A stretch of 64,000 nt of DNA, taken from NCBI GenBank assembly GCA_902564535.1, contig CACFBG010000001.1, forward strand, positions 144,564 to 208,563. Direction: 5' to 3'. The translations under genes and the position numbers were made by a program. Below, piece after piece: positions 53,337-62,026 of the stretch. The stretch comes from an uncultured Prochlorococcus sp. GTDB lineage: Bacteria > Cyanobacteriota > Cyanobacteriia > PCC-6307 > Cyanobiaceae. The notes beneath the pieces were generated by a model that was not told the origin of the DNA, did not search any database, and saw nothing but the letters and a program-made list of their open reading frames with translations. Every line of letters starts with the position of its first letter. The stretch's first letter is position 1.

Positions 53337-56300
53337 TCATGCTGCTGCTGGTAAGCCAACAACTTGAGTATGGGCTCCGCGAGCTTGAGTTACACCTATT
53401 GTCCTACTTGAAGCGCCAATCATCGGTCGACGGTGACTGACAACTAAAAATTGCGCCTGTTGGGCTTGAGTAGCAATCAGTGCAGATAGTCGCTCTACAT
53501 TTACACCATCCAAAAAGCTATCTACCTCGTCTAAAGCATAAAAAGGCGAAGGTCTGAAACGTTGAAGTGCAAAAAGAAAACTTAAAGCTGTTAATGATTT
53601 TTCACCACCTGACATTGCAGCAAGACGTCTTACAGCCTTACCTTTTGGATGAGCCACTAAAGTCAAGCCCCCTTCTAAAGGATCTTCAGGATTATCAAGT
53701 TGTAAATGACCATCACCTTCAGAAAGACTCGCAAAAATCTCTCGAAAATATTTATCAACTGCTTCAAAAGCTTCCATAAAAGCTTCTTGCCTCAAAGTTC
53801 CCACAGTTTCTATGCGAAGTAATAGCTCTGAACGTTCATCACTGAGAATATCTAATTTCTCAACAAGATCTCCTAATCGAATTTCAAGTTTCTCTAATTC
53901 CTCTAATGCAAGCATATTGACAGGTTCCAAAGCTTCCATTTTTTGCTGAAGTTCGTGAAGTTGTTGTTGCAAAGCTTGAAGTCCTTCATTCCTTAGTTCA
54001 TCTGAAATTTCTGGTAATGGTTGTGGCAGAGAGTTTTCTAACTCCTTCAGACGATTACTGCCACTTCTAATTTCTTCTTCTAAAGATTTTTGATCTTCAC
54101 GCAAACGTTCTAATTTCCACTGAGCTTCTTGCAAAATCTCCCTTTGTTTAGATACTTCTACTTCTGCAGCATCTCTAGCTCGTCTTTGTTCCCCAAAAAG
54201 AGCTTGCAATTTACTTTGTTGCTTTTCAAGGCTCTTTCGACATTCAACTAAATGCTCTGATTGTTTTTGCCATTCTTTATGAGCGCTAGCTAAATTCTGA
54301 ACTTCAACTTTTAACCTATTTTCTTCATTATCTAGAGATAACTTCAGTGCTTGATATCTTTGCAAGGTCAGCTCACGCTGTCTATGAAAATTCAATACTT
54401 CATCTCTTTCTTTCCGTACATTTAAAAGGATTAAATCAGCCGAATCAAGTTCATTTTTTAATTGTTTCCAATTCTCAGAATCACCTTCAACTTTAGCATT
54501 TTCATCCTCCTTATCTAGTTCATTTAATTTTACAAGAATTGGATTTATCTGATGATTAATTGACTCTAATTTAGATTGATATTCTTTTTTAGTATTATCC
54601 AAATCTTTCAATCTGTCATCACATTTTTTCTTCCTTTCAACTAATGGTTCATTAGAACGTAAGAAAGCATTTCTTTCTGCTTCCAAGGCAACATGTCTTT
54701 CCTCAAATTGCTTTAAAAGATTACGAATATTTTCTAGTAAAGAACCTTTTACATCCTTTTCTTTACTGCAAATTAATAAAGTTTCGCCTAATTGTAGCAA
54801 TCTTTGGCGAAGAGGCTCTGCTTCATCAAAATCATGATTTCTGCTAAAACTAAGTCCTAAGCTTTTTTTTAAAAAGCTACCTCCAGTCATTGCTCCACTT
54901 TTCTCAAGTAATTCACCATCAAGAGTTACTGCTCTGGTTTTACCAATATGTAAGCGAGCATTACTTAAAGATTCAAAAACCAAAGTATCTCCAAAAACAT
55001 AATTAAATACATCCCTGTAAATAGAATCATATTTAACCAATTGAAAAGCTTGTCCTATGCAACCTGAAATTTGATTATAATCGAGAGAAGGATGTCTACC
55101 TTTCGATAAAGCAAAGTTTCCATTTGCACCTGTAGATTTAATTTTATTCAAAGGCAAAAATGTTAATCTTCCTGCTTTTCTTTGTTTCAAAATATCAATT
55201 GCTTTAGCTGCAATTTGATCATTATCAACAACAATTTGACCTAATCTAGCGCCTGCCGCGACATCTAAAGCTAATCTATAAGCGTTTTCAACATTACCTA
55301 ATTGTGCTACTGGCCCATGAATCCCCTCGAGTCCTGACTCTAAAAGCAATCTAAGAGCTCCTGCTCCTCGAGTTTCCTGTATAGCATCTCTTCTACTATC
55401 TATACGAGCAATATCTCTTTCTAATTTGGTTTTTTCTCTATCTAAGCGTTCAAAGGTTCTAGCTTGAACTTGAAGAGCTTCGATAGCATCTTGATATTGA
55501 GCTTTATGAGTAGTAATTTTTTCTTGTAGAAGCTTAAATTCACTTTCTAATGAATCAAGATGTTCAACAACTTCTTTATTTTGAGCATTATCCCTTAACT
55601 GATCAGCCTTAAGTTCCTCCCTTCTAGAAGAAACTTGTACCAATCCTTCTTTCAATTTTTGTTGATTTTCTTGTAAGGGATAAATAGCTTCTTGTAATTC
55701 TTTCCTAATGGCATTACGTTTTCTTTGCTCCTCAAACCAAGCACCAGATTTACCAGCAACATCTCCTAATCTTCGTCGAGATGCTTCTACCGAAGCTTCA
55801 GCATTTCTACAAGCTAATTCAACTGAATCAAGTGATTTTAGATTTGAATCTTTCTGCTCATTTTTCTCATCTTTAAGAAGTTGATTTCTTTTTTCAATAA
55901 GTTCCTGACGAGAATCATTTAATCTTTCTCCTTCATCTTTAAGCTTTAAAGCTTGTCGATCTAATTCGCGTGATTGTGTTTCCAAGCCAGCTAATTCAGA
56001 TTGAACTGCTAACAATTTATCTTCACCTAGATTTTTTACATTTTCCTGCAAGTTTTTCAATAATTTTGTAGATTCAACTAATTTATTTTCTTGATCTGTA
56101 ATACTTTTAGAATCTAAAATTTCTTTTTCTTTCAGATTCTTTGATTTATTATTTAAGTCATGAAGCTTCACTTTAGCATCATCAAAAGCAAGCACTAATT
56201 CCTGTTGTTTACCAAGATACATTTTCTCTTTTAATTCTTGATATACTCTTGCTTTAGTACAATCTTTTTCTAAACGTTGTTTAGAAGTAATTAATTCTTG

Positions 56301-56948
56301 TTCAACGATTCTACAGCGTTCTTGTCGTTCATGAACATCATCAAGTTTTCTACGAGTTTGCTCTATCCGATTATCAAATAAGGCAACTCCTGCTAATTCA
56401 TCTATTAAGCCACGTCTATCCTTATTACTCATGGATACAATTCGTGTCACATCTCCTTGCATCACTACATTGCTACCTTCAGGATCAATTCTTAATCTTC
56501 TTAATTGAGTTTGTAGTTGTTGCAAATTGCAGGGTTCCCCATCTGAGCTATAGCTAGAGCTATAAGAACCACCTGGCATTACTCGTAGTCGTCTGCTTAC
56601 TATCCATTCCTTTTGATCTGAGCGAATCCAAGGGCCTTCGATTTCTTGCTCCAGTCCATCTTCGGCTGCATCAGGCTCCCAATCACTAAGATCAAAACGA
56701 ACACTTACTTCTGTTTCCGCAGCTTTACCGGCTCTTAAAACACCGCTATTTATAAGATCTGGAAGACGGTCGGCTCTCATCCCTTTGCTATTTGCCAGTC
56801 CAAGGCAAAAAAGGACTCCGTCCAGAATATTGCTTTTTCCAGAACCATTGGGTCCGGTAACTACTGTAAATCCTTGTTCAAGGGGGATGCTAATAGTCCC
56901 CCCGAAGGACTTAAAATTCGTTAGCCCGACCTCATTGATATAAACCAA
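53337..56948 (-). CDS. smc: Chromosome segregation protein SMC
   Basis: SMC ATPase that condenses and segregates the chromosome. Head N-part has Walker A GPNGSGKSN (about 35 of the track frame) and a coiled coil follows. The hinge is near 520-640 (GAGALRLLLESGLEGIHGPVAQL to GAMTGGSF). A second coiled coil leads to the C-terminal head with MSGGEKSLTALSFLFAL and YALDEVDSFLDGVNVERL (Walker B). The track starts at TTG 56960; TTG at 56948 gives a start (VYINEVGLTNFKSF) closer to other SMC N-termini, so it is used here. Confidence 0.92.
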   Translation of the reverse strand: MVYINEVGLTNFKSFGGTISIPLEQGFTVVTGPNGSGKSNILDGVLFCLGLANSKGMRADRLPDLINSGVLRAGKAAETEVSVRFDLSDWEPDAAEDGLEQEIEGPWIRSDQKEWIVSRRLRVMPGGSYSSSYSSDGEPCNLQQLQTQLRRLRIDPEGSNVVMQGDVTRIVSMSNKDRRGLIDELAGVALFDNRIEQTRRKLDDVHERQERCRIVEQELITSKQRLEKDCTKARVYQELKEKMYLGKQQELVLAFDDAKVKLHDLNNKSKNLKEKEILDSKSITDQENKLVESTKLLKNLQENVKNLGEDKLLAVQSELAGLETQSRELDRQALKLKDEGERLNDSRQELIEKRNQLLKDEKNEQKDSNLKSLDSVELACRNAEASVEASRRRLGDVAGKSGAWFEEQRKRNAIRKELQEAIYPLQENQQKLKEGLVQVSSRREELKADQLRDNAQNKEVVEHLDSLESEFKLLQEKITTHKAQYQDAIEALQVQARTFERLDREKTKLERDIARIDSRRDAIQETRGAGALRLLLESGLEGIHGPVAQLGNVENAYRLALDVAAGARLGQIVVDNDQIAAKAIDILKQRKAGRLTFLPLNKIKSTGANGNFALSKGRHPSLDYNQISGCIGQAFQLVKYDSIYRDVFNYVFGDTLVFESLSNARLHIGKTRAVTLDGELLEKSGAMTGGSFLKKSLGLSFSRNHDFDEAEPLRQRLLQLGETLLICSKEKDVKGSLLENIRNLLKQFEERHVALEAERNAFLRSNEPLVERKKKCDDRLKDLDNTKKEYQSKLESINHQINPILVKLNELDKEDENAKVEGDSENWKQLKNELDSADLILLNVRKERDEVLNFHRQRELTLQRYQALKLSLDNEENRLKVEVQNLASAHKEWQKQSEHLVECRKSLEKQQSKLQALFGEQRRARDAAEVEVSKQREILQEAQWKLERLREDQKSLEEEIRSGSNRLKELENSLPQPLPEISDELRNEGLQALQQQLHELQQKMEALEPVNMLALEELEKLEIRLGDLVEKLDILSDERSELLLRIETVGTLRQEAFMEAFEAVDKYFREIFASLSEGDGHLQLDNPEDPLEGGLTLVAHPKGKAVRRLAAMSGGEKSLTALSFLFALQRFRPSPFYALDEVDSFLDGVNVERLSALIATQAQQAQFLVVSHRRPMIGASSRTIGVTQARGAHTQVVGLPAAA

Positions 56949-57032
56949 GAGGAGGCCCAATAAAGAGTCTAAAATCTAGCGGGATTTAAAAAAAACTCAA
57001 GGGCTACTTAACCATCGCTTATGAAAGCAGTC

Positions 57033-57440
57033 TCAAGAGCGCAAAAAACATTGTTGTTTAGAAATCATTAATGTTCCCGTTAATTTCTCTCCTAACAATT
57101 TTATTTGAAAAGCCACATCATTAGATTGAGGTAATTCACCAATAAAAAATCCAGAACTTACAGGAGAAGCCCAGCCTCTTCCTCCTGAAACCTCTCGTCC
57201 TGCAGTATCTAGCCAAGAAAGATTATGTGGAGCTATGGAAGTGATCTTCAATGCTGGGCCATTTAATTGAGGAATTTGCGATAATCGCCATGAGCGACAA
57301 TTCAAACCATCCTCTATCAAGAGATCAAAGTGAAAGGAAAGTAAATCCTCAGAAGATTCATTATGTTTTAAAAGAACCCATCTATTTGTCTTTTGCATTG
57401 ATAAAGAAAATAGCAATTTTTTGTTAGAACTTGTATTCAA
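57033..57440 (-). CDS. LigD 3'-phosphoesterase-like small protein
   Basis: A 135-residue stand-alone protein that resembles the N-terminal LigD phosphoesterase (LigD_N) fold. It has VLLKHNESSEDLLSFHFDLLIEDGLNCRSW (about 22-51), HNLSWLD (about 72-78) and a late FQIKLLGEKLTGTLMI (about 111-126), close to the family's H..LHYDLRLE, HPLEY and HGEKLKG blocks. H26, H37, D39 and H72 align with catalytic-type residues; the usual Arg is Leu41. No ligase or polymerase domain and no Ku are seen. The similarity is by eye. smc is just upstream on the same strand. Confidence 0.55.
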   Translation of the reverse strand: MNTSSNKKLLFSLSMQKTNRWVLLKHNESSEDLLSFHFDLLIEDGLNCRSWRLSQIPQLNGPALKITSIAPHNLSWLDTAGREVSGGRGWASPVSSGFFIGELPQSNDVAFQIKLLGEKLTGTLMISKQQCFLRS

Positions 57441-57652
57441 TGTTATGCATTTTAAAAATGAAGTAACTAATCAAGCTAGATATATAGCAAGAAGTCTTTA
57501 TTTAATGATTGCTAAGATTAAGAACTTAAAGGGTAATTTAATCAACAGTTTAAAGATATTTAAATTGCAATACTTTTATACTGCATAAACTTTTGAAGAA
57601 AGCATTCATGCAATCAAATTTTCTATTAAAAAAAAAATAATACAAGATTCTA

Positions 57653-57674
57653 AGAGTGAGAGAAAACTCACTCT
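57653..57674 (-). terminator. Hairpin, likely terminator for the 57720 gene
   Basis: AGAGTGAG and CTCACTCT form an 8-bp stem around a 6-nt loop. On the minus strand it follows the 57720 gene stop by about 45 nt and is followed by an AT-rich stretch with a T-run about 16 nt further on. The T-run is not immediate, so the terminator call is tentative. Confidence 0.4.
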
Positions 57675-57719
57675 CTTAAATCACCGAATTAATCAAGGAA
57701 GAATCTATTAAGGCCTTAA

Positions 57720-57950
57720 TTAACTTTTGGCCTCTGGAACAAACCTCAACGCAATGAGCAAAAGGCTACCAGCCCCAGCAAATGAGGCCGCAACGATACC
57801 GAAAGAGGTTGGAATGGTGTTGGACGCAAAATACATTGCTGACAAACCGACGTCCATAATCACTAAAGTAAATGCTGAAAGACTTTTAGCATTAGAACCA
57901 TAGCTATAGCAATTAAATGTAAGCAAAGTCGACGCTTTGATGCACTTCAT
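57720..57950 (-). CDS. Small two-span membrane protein, unknown
   Basis: A 76-residue ORF. The second half has two hydrophobic segments (SAFTLVIMDVGLSAMYFA; TSFGIVAASFAGAGSLLLIALRF) and a short RFVPEAKS tail. The first about 25 residues (MKCIKASTLLTFNCYSYG) look unlike a real protein start, so the true start may be Met32 (MDVGLSAMYF), giving about 45 residues. Function unknown. Confidence 0.5.
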   Translation of the reverse strand: MKCIKASTLLTFNCYSYGSNAKSLSAFTLVIMDVGLSAMYFASNTIPTSFGIVAASFAGAGSLLLIALRFVPEAKS

Positions 57951-58079
57951 AGACCTTAGAAAAAGCGTTTTATGCGGAAAAACGAAGAATGAGATTATAT
58001 TTGATGTGGAAAGCTACACAAAACTAAGGGTTCCCTTGAGGCTTAGTGCTTACTAGGCTTGATACAAATTCTGGATTTT

Positions 58080-58541
58080 ATGGAATCAATGAATTCCTCA
58101 TCCGGGGAACCTCAAACTAGGATCAAAGAGGCTAATGATCTAGAGCAAAAGCTCACAGATCAATGGTTGAATGAAAGATTTGAAAGTTTACTGCCCAAAA
58201 TCCAAGAAGAGTGGCCAGACTTGGCACGGCAAACACTTGAGGCAACTCGTGGGAGCCTAGATGAATTAATCACTGTTATTGCAAAACATTCAGGCAATAC
58301 CAATTATGGAGTTCAAGAGCAATTAGAAGAACTTTTCAACACTGCAAGTGAAAAAACAAAGGATTTTGCTGAAAGCCTCGAGCCTTTAGAAAAACAATTA
58401 GAAGCTCTGCTGGATGAATTAAACAAAACTCTTAGGCCAAAAATTGAACAACCTGTCAGGAAACGACCTCTTTTAGCTCTTGGAATAGCTGCAGGAATTG
58501 GCGTTATTCTTGGCGTAATGCTTTCAGGAGGTAAAAGATAA
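58080..58541 (+). CDS. DUF883 (ElaB/YqjD)-like membrane-anchored protein
   Basis: A helical protein ending KRPLLALGIAAGIGVILGVMLSGGKR, the single C-terminal span of DUF883/ElaB/YqjD proteins, which tether ribosomes or act in stress at the inner membrane in E. coli. The start at 58059 (TTG) in the track leaves seven extra residues; ATG at 58080 is preferred. It is followed after 2 nt by a DUF1469-like gene, the same pairing as E. coli yqjD-yqjE. Confidence 0.75.
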   Translation: MESMNSSSGEPQTRIKEANDLEQKLTDQWLNERFESLLPKIQEEWPDLARQTLEATRGSLDELITVIAKHSGNTNYGVQEQLEELFNTASEKTKDFAESLEPLEKQLEALLDELNKTLRPKIEQPVRKRPLLALGIAAGIGVILGVMLSGGKR

Positions 58542-58543
58542 TC

Positions 58544-58930
58544 ATGGAAGCACCAGATCGGTCCAAAAACCTTGGCGCTGCAGCAAGAGTAACTGCATTA
58601 GCAAGTTCAGTCATGGATTTGCATGTAAGAATTGCCTTGCAAGAAATGGATCGAGAAAAGCGTCGATTGATTAGTGGTGGAATTTTTCTTGGAATGGGCG
58701 GTATTTTATTGCTATTTGCATTATTAGCCTCAGAAATAGTTTTAATTCATTGGATGCAAGAGAAATTGGGTTGGGATTTTGATATTTCACTAATAGTTAT
58801 CGCCTTATGTGATATTGCATTAGCTGGCCTAAGTTTAAGAATAGGAGGCAAGCTTTCGAAAGGACCATATCTACCTGAAACCCTTGAAGGTATTTCAAAA
58901 ACAACAAAAGCTGTGCTTGGAAAATCATAA
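58544..58930 (+). CDS. DUF1469 (YqjE-like, phage-holin 3-6 family) membrane protein
   Basis: A 128-residue protein with an N-terminal amphipathic helix (LASSVMDLHVRIALQEMDREKRR), two spans (LISGGIFLGMGGILLLFALLASEIVLIHWM and DISLIVIALCDIALAGLSLRIG) and a soluble tail. It fits PF07332 (Phage_holin_3_6). The family name is not proof of holin activity. ATG at 58544, 2 nt after the DUF883-like stop, so translation is likely coupled. Confidence 0.78.
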   Translation: MEAPDRSKNLGAAARVTALASSVMDLHVRIALQEMDREKRRLISGGIFLGMGGILLLFALLASEIVLIHWMQEKLGWDFDISLIVIALCDIALAGLSLRIGGKLSKGPYLPETLEGISKTTKAVLGKS

Positions 58931-58933
58931 TTA

Positions 58934-60082
58934 TTAATTAATTGAATAATTTAACCATCTACAATCAATCCCTCCATTACTTATAGGAATTTTTTTATTA
59001 GCCTTCATTCGAAGAGACTTAGTTAAAGTTGGATTACCACTAAGTATCCACAAGTCCCATCCTGAGGCTTTTTCTTTGAAACAATCACCTAACTGTCCAT
59101 AAAGTAAAGATAAGTCTTTATCAAAACCGACTCTTTTTCCATATGGTGGGTTACAGACAATGGTACCTATTTCCTTTGGAAAAATTAAATTTTTAAAATT
59201 AATATTTTTAATCTTTATATAATTTTGTAGGCCAGCAGAGCGAATATTGAATCTAGCCTGTTCTGCAACATTTGGATCCTCTTCACAGCCTATAATATAA
59301 GGATTTACAAAATTTAAAGAGGGTCTTTCATTCACCTTATCCTTCTCCTTTTGCCAAAGAATTGGATCAAAATCCAACCAATTTTCAAAAGTAAAGTGTC
59401 TATTGAAATTAACAGGTCGTCCTTTAATTAAACTAACAGCTTCTATTAACAAAGTGCCTGATCCACAAACAGGGTCTATTAAAGGGGAGAGTCCATTCCA
59501 TCCTGACAAACGAATTAATCCCGCAGCAAGATTTTCTTTTAATGGTGCAGAACCCATTGCAGATCTATAGCCTCTTCGATGCAAGCTTGTGGCAGAACCA
59601 TCCAGACTCAAAACTCCTTCATTATCTGATAAATGCAGATGCAAACAAAGATCTGGTTGCTCAAGATTAATATTCGAGCGAATGCCCCATATTTCTCTTT
59701 GTAGGTCAATCAGAGCATTTTTAACTTGTAAAGCAGAATAATGACTATGTGGTAAACAAGCAGATGTTCCTGAAACATCCACACGAAAAGTCAATGATGG
59801 ATGTAGCCATAATTCCCAATCAAAAGCTTCTCTAACTCCTCTATACAAATCTTTCGGATCATGACATTGAAATCTTGCAACTTGTCTTAAAAGCCGAAAA
59901 GGCAAGCGGGCTTGCAAATGCAATCTATAAAAACACGCAAGATCTGACTCAAAAGCAACTGAACGTCTCATTGGCACTATTCTCTTAGCCCCTAACTCAT
60001 CCAGTTCCTTGCAACCTTCTTCTTCTAGGCCAGGAGGTAAAACAGCAATGAAATGCATGGATTCAAACCTATTCATGCTCAA
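58934..60082 (-). CDS. rlmL: THUMP-domain 23S rRNA (guanine-N2)-methyltransferase, RlmL-like
   Basis: A 382-residue SAM-dependent RNA methyltransferase. An N-terminal THUMP-type region (about 10-160) is followed by the SAM fold with LIDPVCGSGTLLIEA (about 200-214), IIGCEEDPNVAEQARFNIR and the catalytic NPPYGKRV (about 311-318). That motif marks base N-methylation. The substrate site on 23S rRNA is not known from sequence; the shorter size (about 380) matches the single-domain group such as YpsC. Confidence 0.88.
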   Translation of the reverse strand: MSMNRFESMHFIAVLPPGLEEEGCKELDELGAKRIVPMRRSVAFESDLACFYRLHLQARLPFRLLRQVARFQCHDPKDLYRGVREAFDWELWLHPSLTFRVDVSGTSACLPHSHYSALQVKNALIDLQREIWGIRSNINLEQPDLCLHLHLSDNEGVLSLDGSATSLHRRGYRSAMGSAPLKENLAAGLIRLSGWNGLSPLIDPVCGSGTLLIEAVSLIKGRPVNFNRHFTFENWLDFDPILWQKEKDKVNERPSLNFVNPYIIGCEEDPNVAEQARFNIRSAGLQNYIKIKNINFKNLIFPKEIGTIVCNPPYGKRVGFDKDLSLLYGQLGDCFKEKASGWDLWILSGNPTLTKSLRMKANKKIPISNGGIDCRWLNYSIN

Positions 60083-60139
60083 AAACTATTTTTTTAGAAA
60101 CTAGGAATACTTAATAGTTATCTATTCACAGTAATAACT

Positions 60140-60430
60140 GTAAGAATAGATGTGTTCATTTTGTGAACTAGGTGATCCACACCAGTGTTTCGGACAGCGG
60201 TTCGATTCCGCTCAGCTCCACTTAATTCTTTTTATGGGGCTGCAATGGTTTCGACGGGACATAAGGCGGGTGACTGAAGCCTGCTCGGCATGAGCAAAAC
60301 CGTAACAGCGAACAACATCGTTCGTTTCTCCCGTCAAGCAGCCCCTGTTGCTGCCTGAACCTAAAAGGAGATGGGGTTAAATCAGCCTTATCACCCAAAT
60401 GATTCAATGGGGGAGGATAGCCCCCTATTA
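60140..60430 (+). ncRNA. ssrA: tmRNA (ssrA), circularly permuted two-piece form
   Basis: tmRNA rescues stalled ribosomes and adds a degradation tag. The 3' half of the tRNA-like domain comes first: T-arm AGCGG-TTCGATT-CCGCT (60196-60212) and acceptor strand CAGCTCC with A at 60220. After about 15 nt of spacer the 5' piece starts at 60236 with GGGGCTG, which pairs with CAGCTCC (one G-U), and has GGTTTCGACGGGA. The tag frame at 60308-60358 reads ANNIVRFSRQAAPVAA then stop. This is the reversed order known in marine picocyanobacteria. The 5' end of the upstream piece is not exact. Confidence 0.9.
60406..60429 (+). terminator. Hairpin at the 3' end of ssrA
   Basis: AATGGGGG pairs with CCCCTATT (with one G-T) around a short loop. 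It follows the pseudoknot-like part of the tmRNA coding piece and precedes an A/T-rich tract (TAAATTCAAC). It can be a terminator or the last helix of the RNA. It lies between ssrA and the convergent DUF5672 gene. Confidence 0.5.
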
Positions 60431-60437
60431 AATTCAA

Positions 60438-61397
60438 CTATTCATTCATCAAAGCCCATACCTCTCTCAAATGTTTATCGCAGTAATCAGCCAACTCATC
60501 AGTACTTAAGTACTTCCAAGCTGCATGACTTCCAATAGAAGACTTATAATAAATAGTCTCAAAAGCAAAGGCTTTAGCTATATGAACTGGAACAGGAGTC
60601 AAAAATTCATTTAAATGTCTACTAAAAAATACATCCTCTTGCTCATTATCAGGACTTAGTCTTCCATATTTCTTGCAAATTTCACTCATTAAAGATCTAC
60701 GTCTGATAGATAATCCTCCGTTACCATAAAAATGAGGATATATATCCTTATTAGGTGAACAATTAAAAGGTGTATCTACCTTAAAGAAATTAGTAATTTC
60801 ACCATTAACTTGAGAGCGATTAGAAAAATATTCACTTCTAACTCTAGGTAAAAATGGTGCGCCAAGATAACCCACATCAAAAAAATATTTTGGCAATGGC
60901 TCTGACAATAATGCATCTGTTTGGATTATTAAAATATTCTCATAAGGTAGTATTTCCCAAAAATTAGATGACTTCATAAATCTATTAAAACTAGTATTAT
61001 TTTCCAAATTAATTGCAGGCTCAATTGAATCTATTTGATACCAAATTGCCTTTAAATCGATATTATGATTAATTAAAATAGATTTCGCTAATCCTTCATT
61101 CTTCGAATCAGTTATAAAACATATTCCGGTATTTTCAGGACACATCAAAATTGTATTTAAAACAGTGAAAAGCCATTGTTTGTCAATCCTATTTTCTATA
61201 AGTACAATTATCTGTTCATATTTATCTTTGGTTTGGTTTAACTTTGTTTGAGCCCAGGGAATCAAAAAATCTTTTAAAATATATTCACAATGGCTTAACC
61301 AAATATATTTTCGATACTCAAGCAGCATTGGCAATGCTGCTTGAGTGTTAAATTTCAAATTTTGATCAGACTGATTGTTTTCGTTATAAGCAACCAT
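60438..61397 (-). CDS. DUF5672 glycosyltransferase-like protein
   Basis: A 319-residue soluble protein matching the DUF5672 pattern. It has ILIIQTDALLSEPLPKYF (about 155-172), YLGAPFLPRVRSEYF, and YGNGGLSIRRRSLM (about 227-240) with EQEDVFFSRHL (about 255-265). That layout is like GT-A-type glycosyltransferases of surface-glycan clusters. No signal peptide. The gene ends 8 nt from the tmRNA hairpin. A 31-nt perfect palindrome lies in its 5' part. Confidence 0.75.
   Translation of the reverse strand: MVAYNENNQSDQNLKFNTQAALPMLLEYRKYIWLSHCEYILKDFLIPWAQTKLNQTKDKYEQIIVLIENRIDKQWLFTVLNTILMCPENTGICFITDSKNEGLAKSILINHNIDLKAIWYQIDSIEPAINLENNTSFNRFMKSSNFWEILPYENILIIQTDALLSEPLPKYFFDVGYLGAPFLPRVRSEYFSNRSQVNGEITNFFKVDTPFNCSPNKDIYPHFYGNGGLSIRRRSLMSEICKKYGRLSPDNEQEDVFFSRHLNEFLTPVPVHIAKAFAFETIYYKSSIGSHAAWKYLSTDELADYCDKHLREVWALMNE
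61316..61346. repeat. 31-nt perfect palindrome inside the DUF5672 gene
   Basis: ACTCAAGCAGCATTG and CAATGCTGCTTGAGT are exact reverse complements around a single centre base. It is the strongest palindrome noticed in the window and lies within about codons 18-28 of the DUF5672 gene. It encodes the residues TQAALPMLLE. In RNA it would form a stem of about 14-15 bp. A regulatory hairpin, protein site or template-switch event are possible sources. Confidence 0.6.
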
Positions 61398-61474
61398 ATC
61401 TTCAATGAAAAAAGAAGAGGTGAAATATTAAATGGATTAAAAAATAACTAAACATCAATTGTAATTACTTCATA

Positions 61475-62026
61475 TTAAGCACCAGGCATTGCAGGTTTAT
61501 AACCTTGCTCTTGATCAGAACATTCAAGGCTTTCTTTGGTTGAAATCCCAGTTTTTGGGTTAACTCCAGAGGCTATTTTACAAAGATTTCTCTGATCATC
61601 ACTATCTAGGACTGCAAAGGTAAAGTCTGCACCTTCGATAACTGCTCCGGCAAAGCTACTGCCAGATGCAATCATGTTGGTCAAAACAGCATTGGTCAGG
61701 TCAGTGCGCTGAAAATTTACGCGATCAGAAAGAGTATCTGACAAATCGATGCCTTGTAAATTAGATCCTTTTAAGTCAGAGAGGGTCAATACAGTCCCAT
61801 GCAGATCCACATCACTTAAATTGGCATTACGAACCACTGCTCCCGCAATAGAAGACCTTGAAAGATCTTCGCCATGTAAATCAATACCTGTTATGTCTGC
61901 ACGTACATAATTGGGTACTTCTTCTCCCTGGTCTAGCACTGCTTGAGCAGGCCAAGCAACTACAAAAAGAATAATCAAAGAAAGCAATCCTTTAAAAATT
62001 CGACTTTTGCTCGATTCTATTAACAT
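61475..62026 (-). CDS. Pentapeptide-repeat protein with signal peptide
   Basis: A 183-residue protein. The N-terminal segment ([20 protein letters not shown], about 10-29) is a signal peptide, so it is likely lumenal or periplasmic. Residues about 40-135 are pentapeptide repeats of the A(D/N)Lxx type ([28 protein letters not shown]). The tail has two cysteines. Lumenal pentapeptide proteins occur in cyanobacterial thylakoids, but no partner is known. Confidence 0.85.
   Translation of the reverse strand: MLIESSKSRIFKGLLSLIILFVVAWPAQAVLDQGEEVPNYVRADITGIDLHGEDLSRSSIAGAVVRNANLSDVDLHGTVLTLSDLKGSNLQGIDLSDTLSDRVNFQRTDLTNAVLTNMIASGSSFAGAVIEGADFTFAVLDSDDQRNLCKIASGVNPKTGISTKESLECSDQEQGYKPAMPGA

Noticed and set aside
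57445-57588. 47-residue plus-strand frame starting 4 nt from the divergent LigD-PE-like gene
   Set aside because: It has no ribosome-binding space and an AT-rich, Lys/Ile/Tyr-rich random-looking composition.
60222-60437. 71-residue minus-strand ORF in the track
   Set aside because: It lies across the tmRNA coding piece, and its translation has no protein-like pattern. It is a shadow of the RNA gene.
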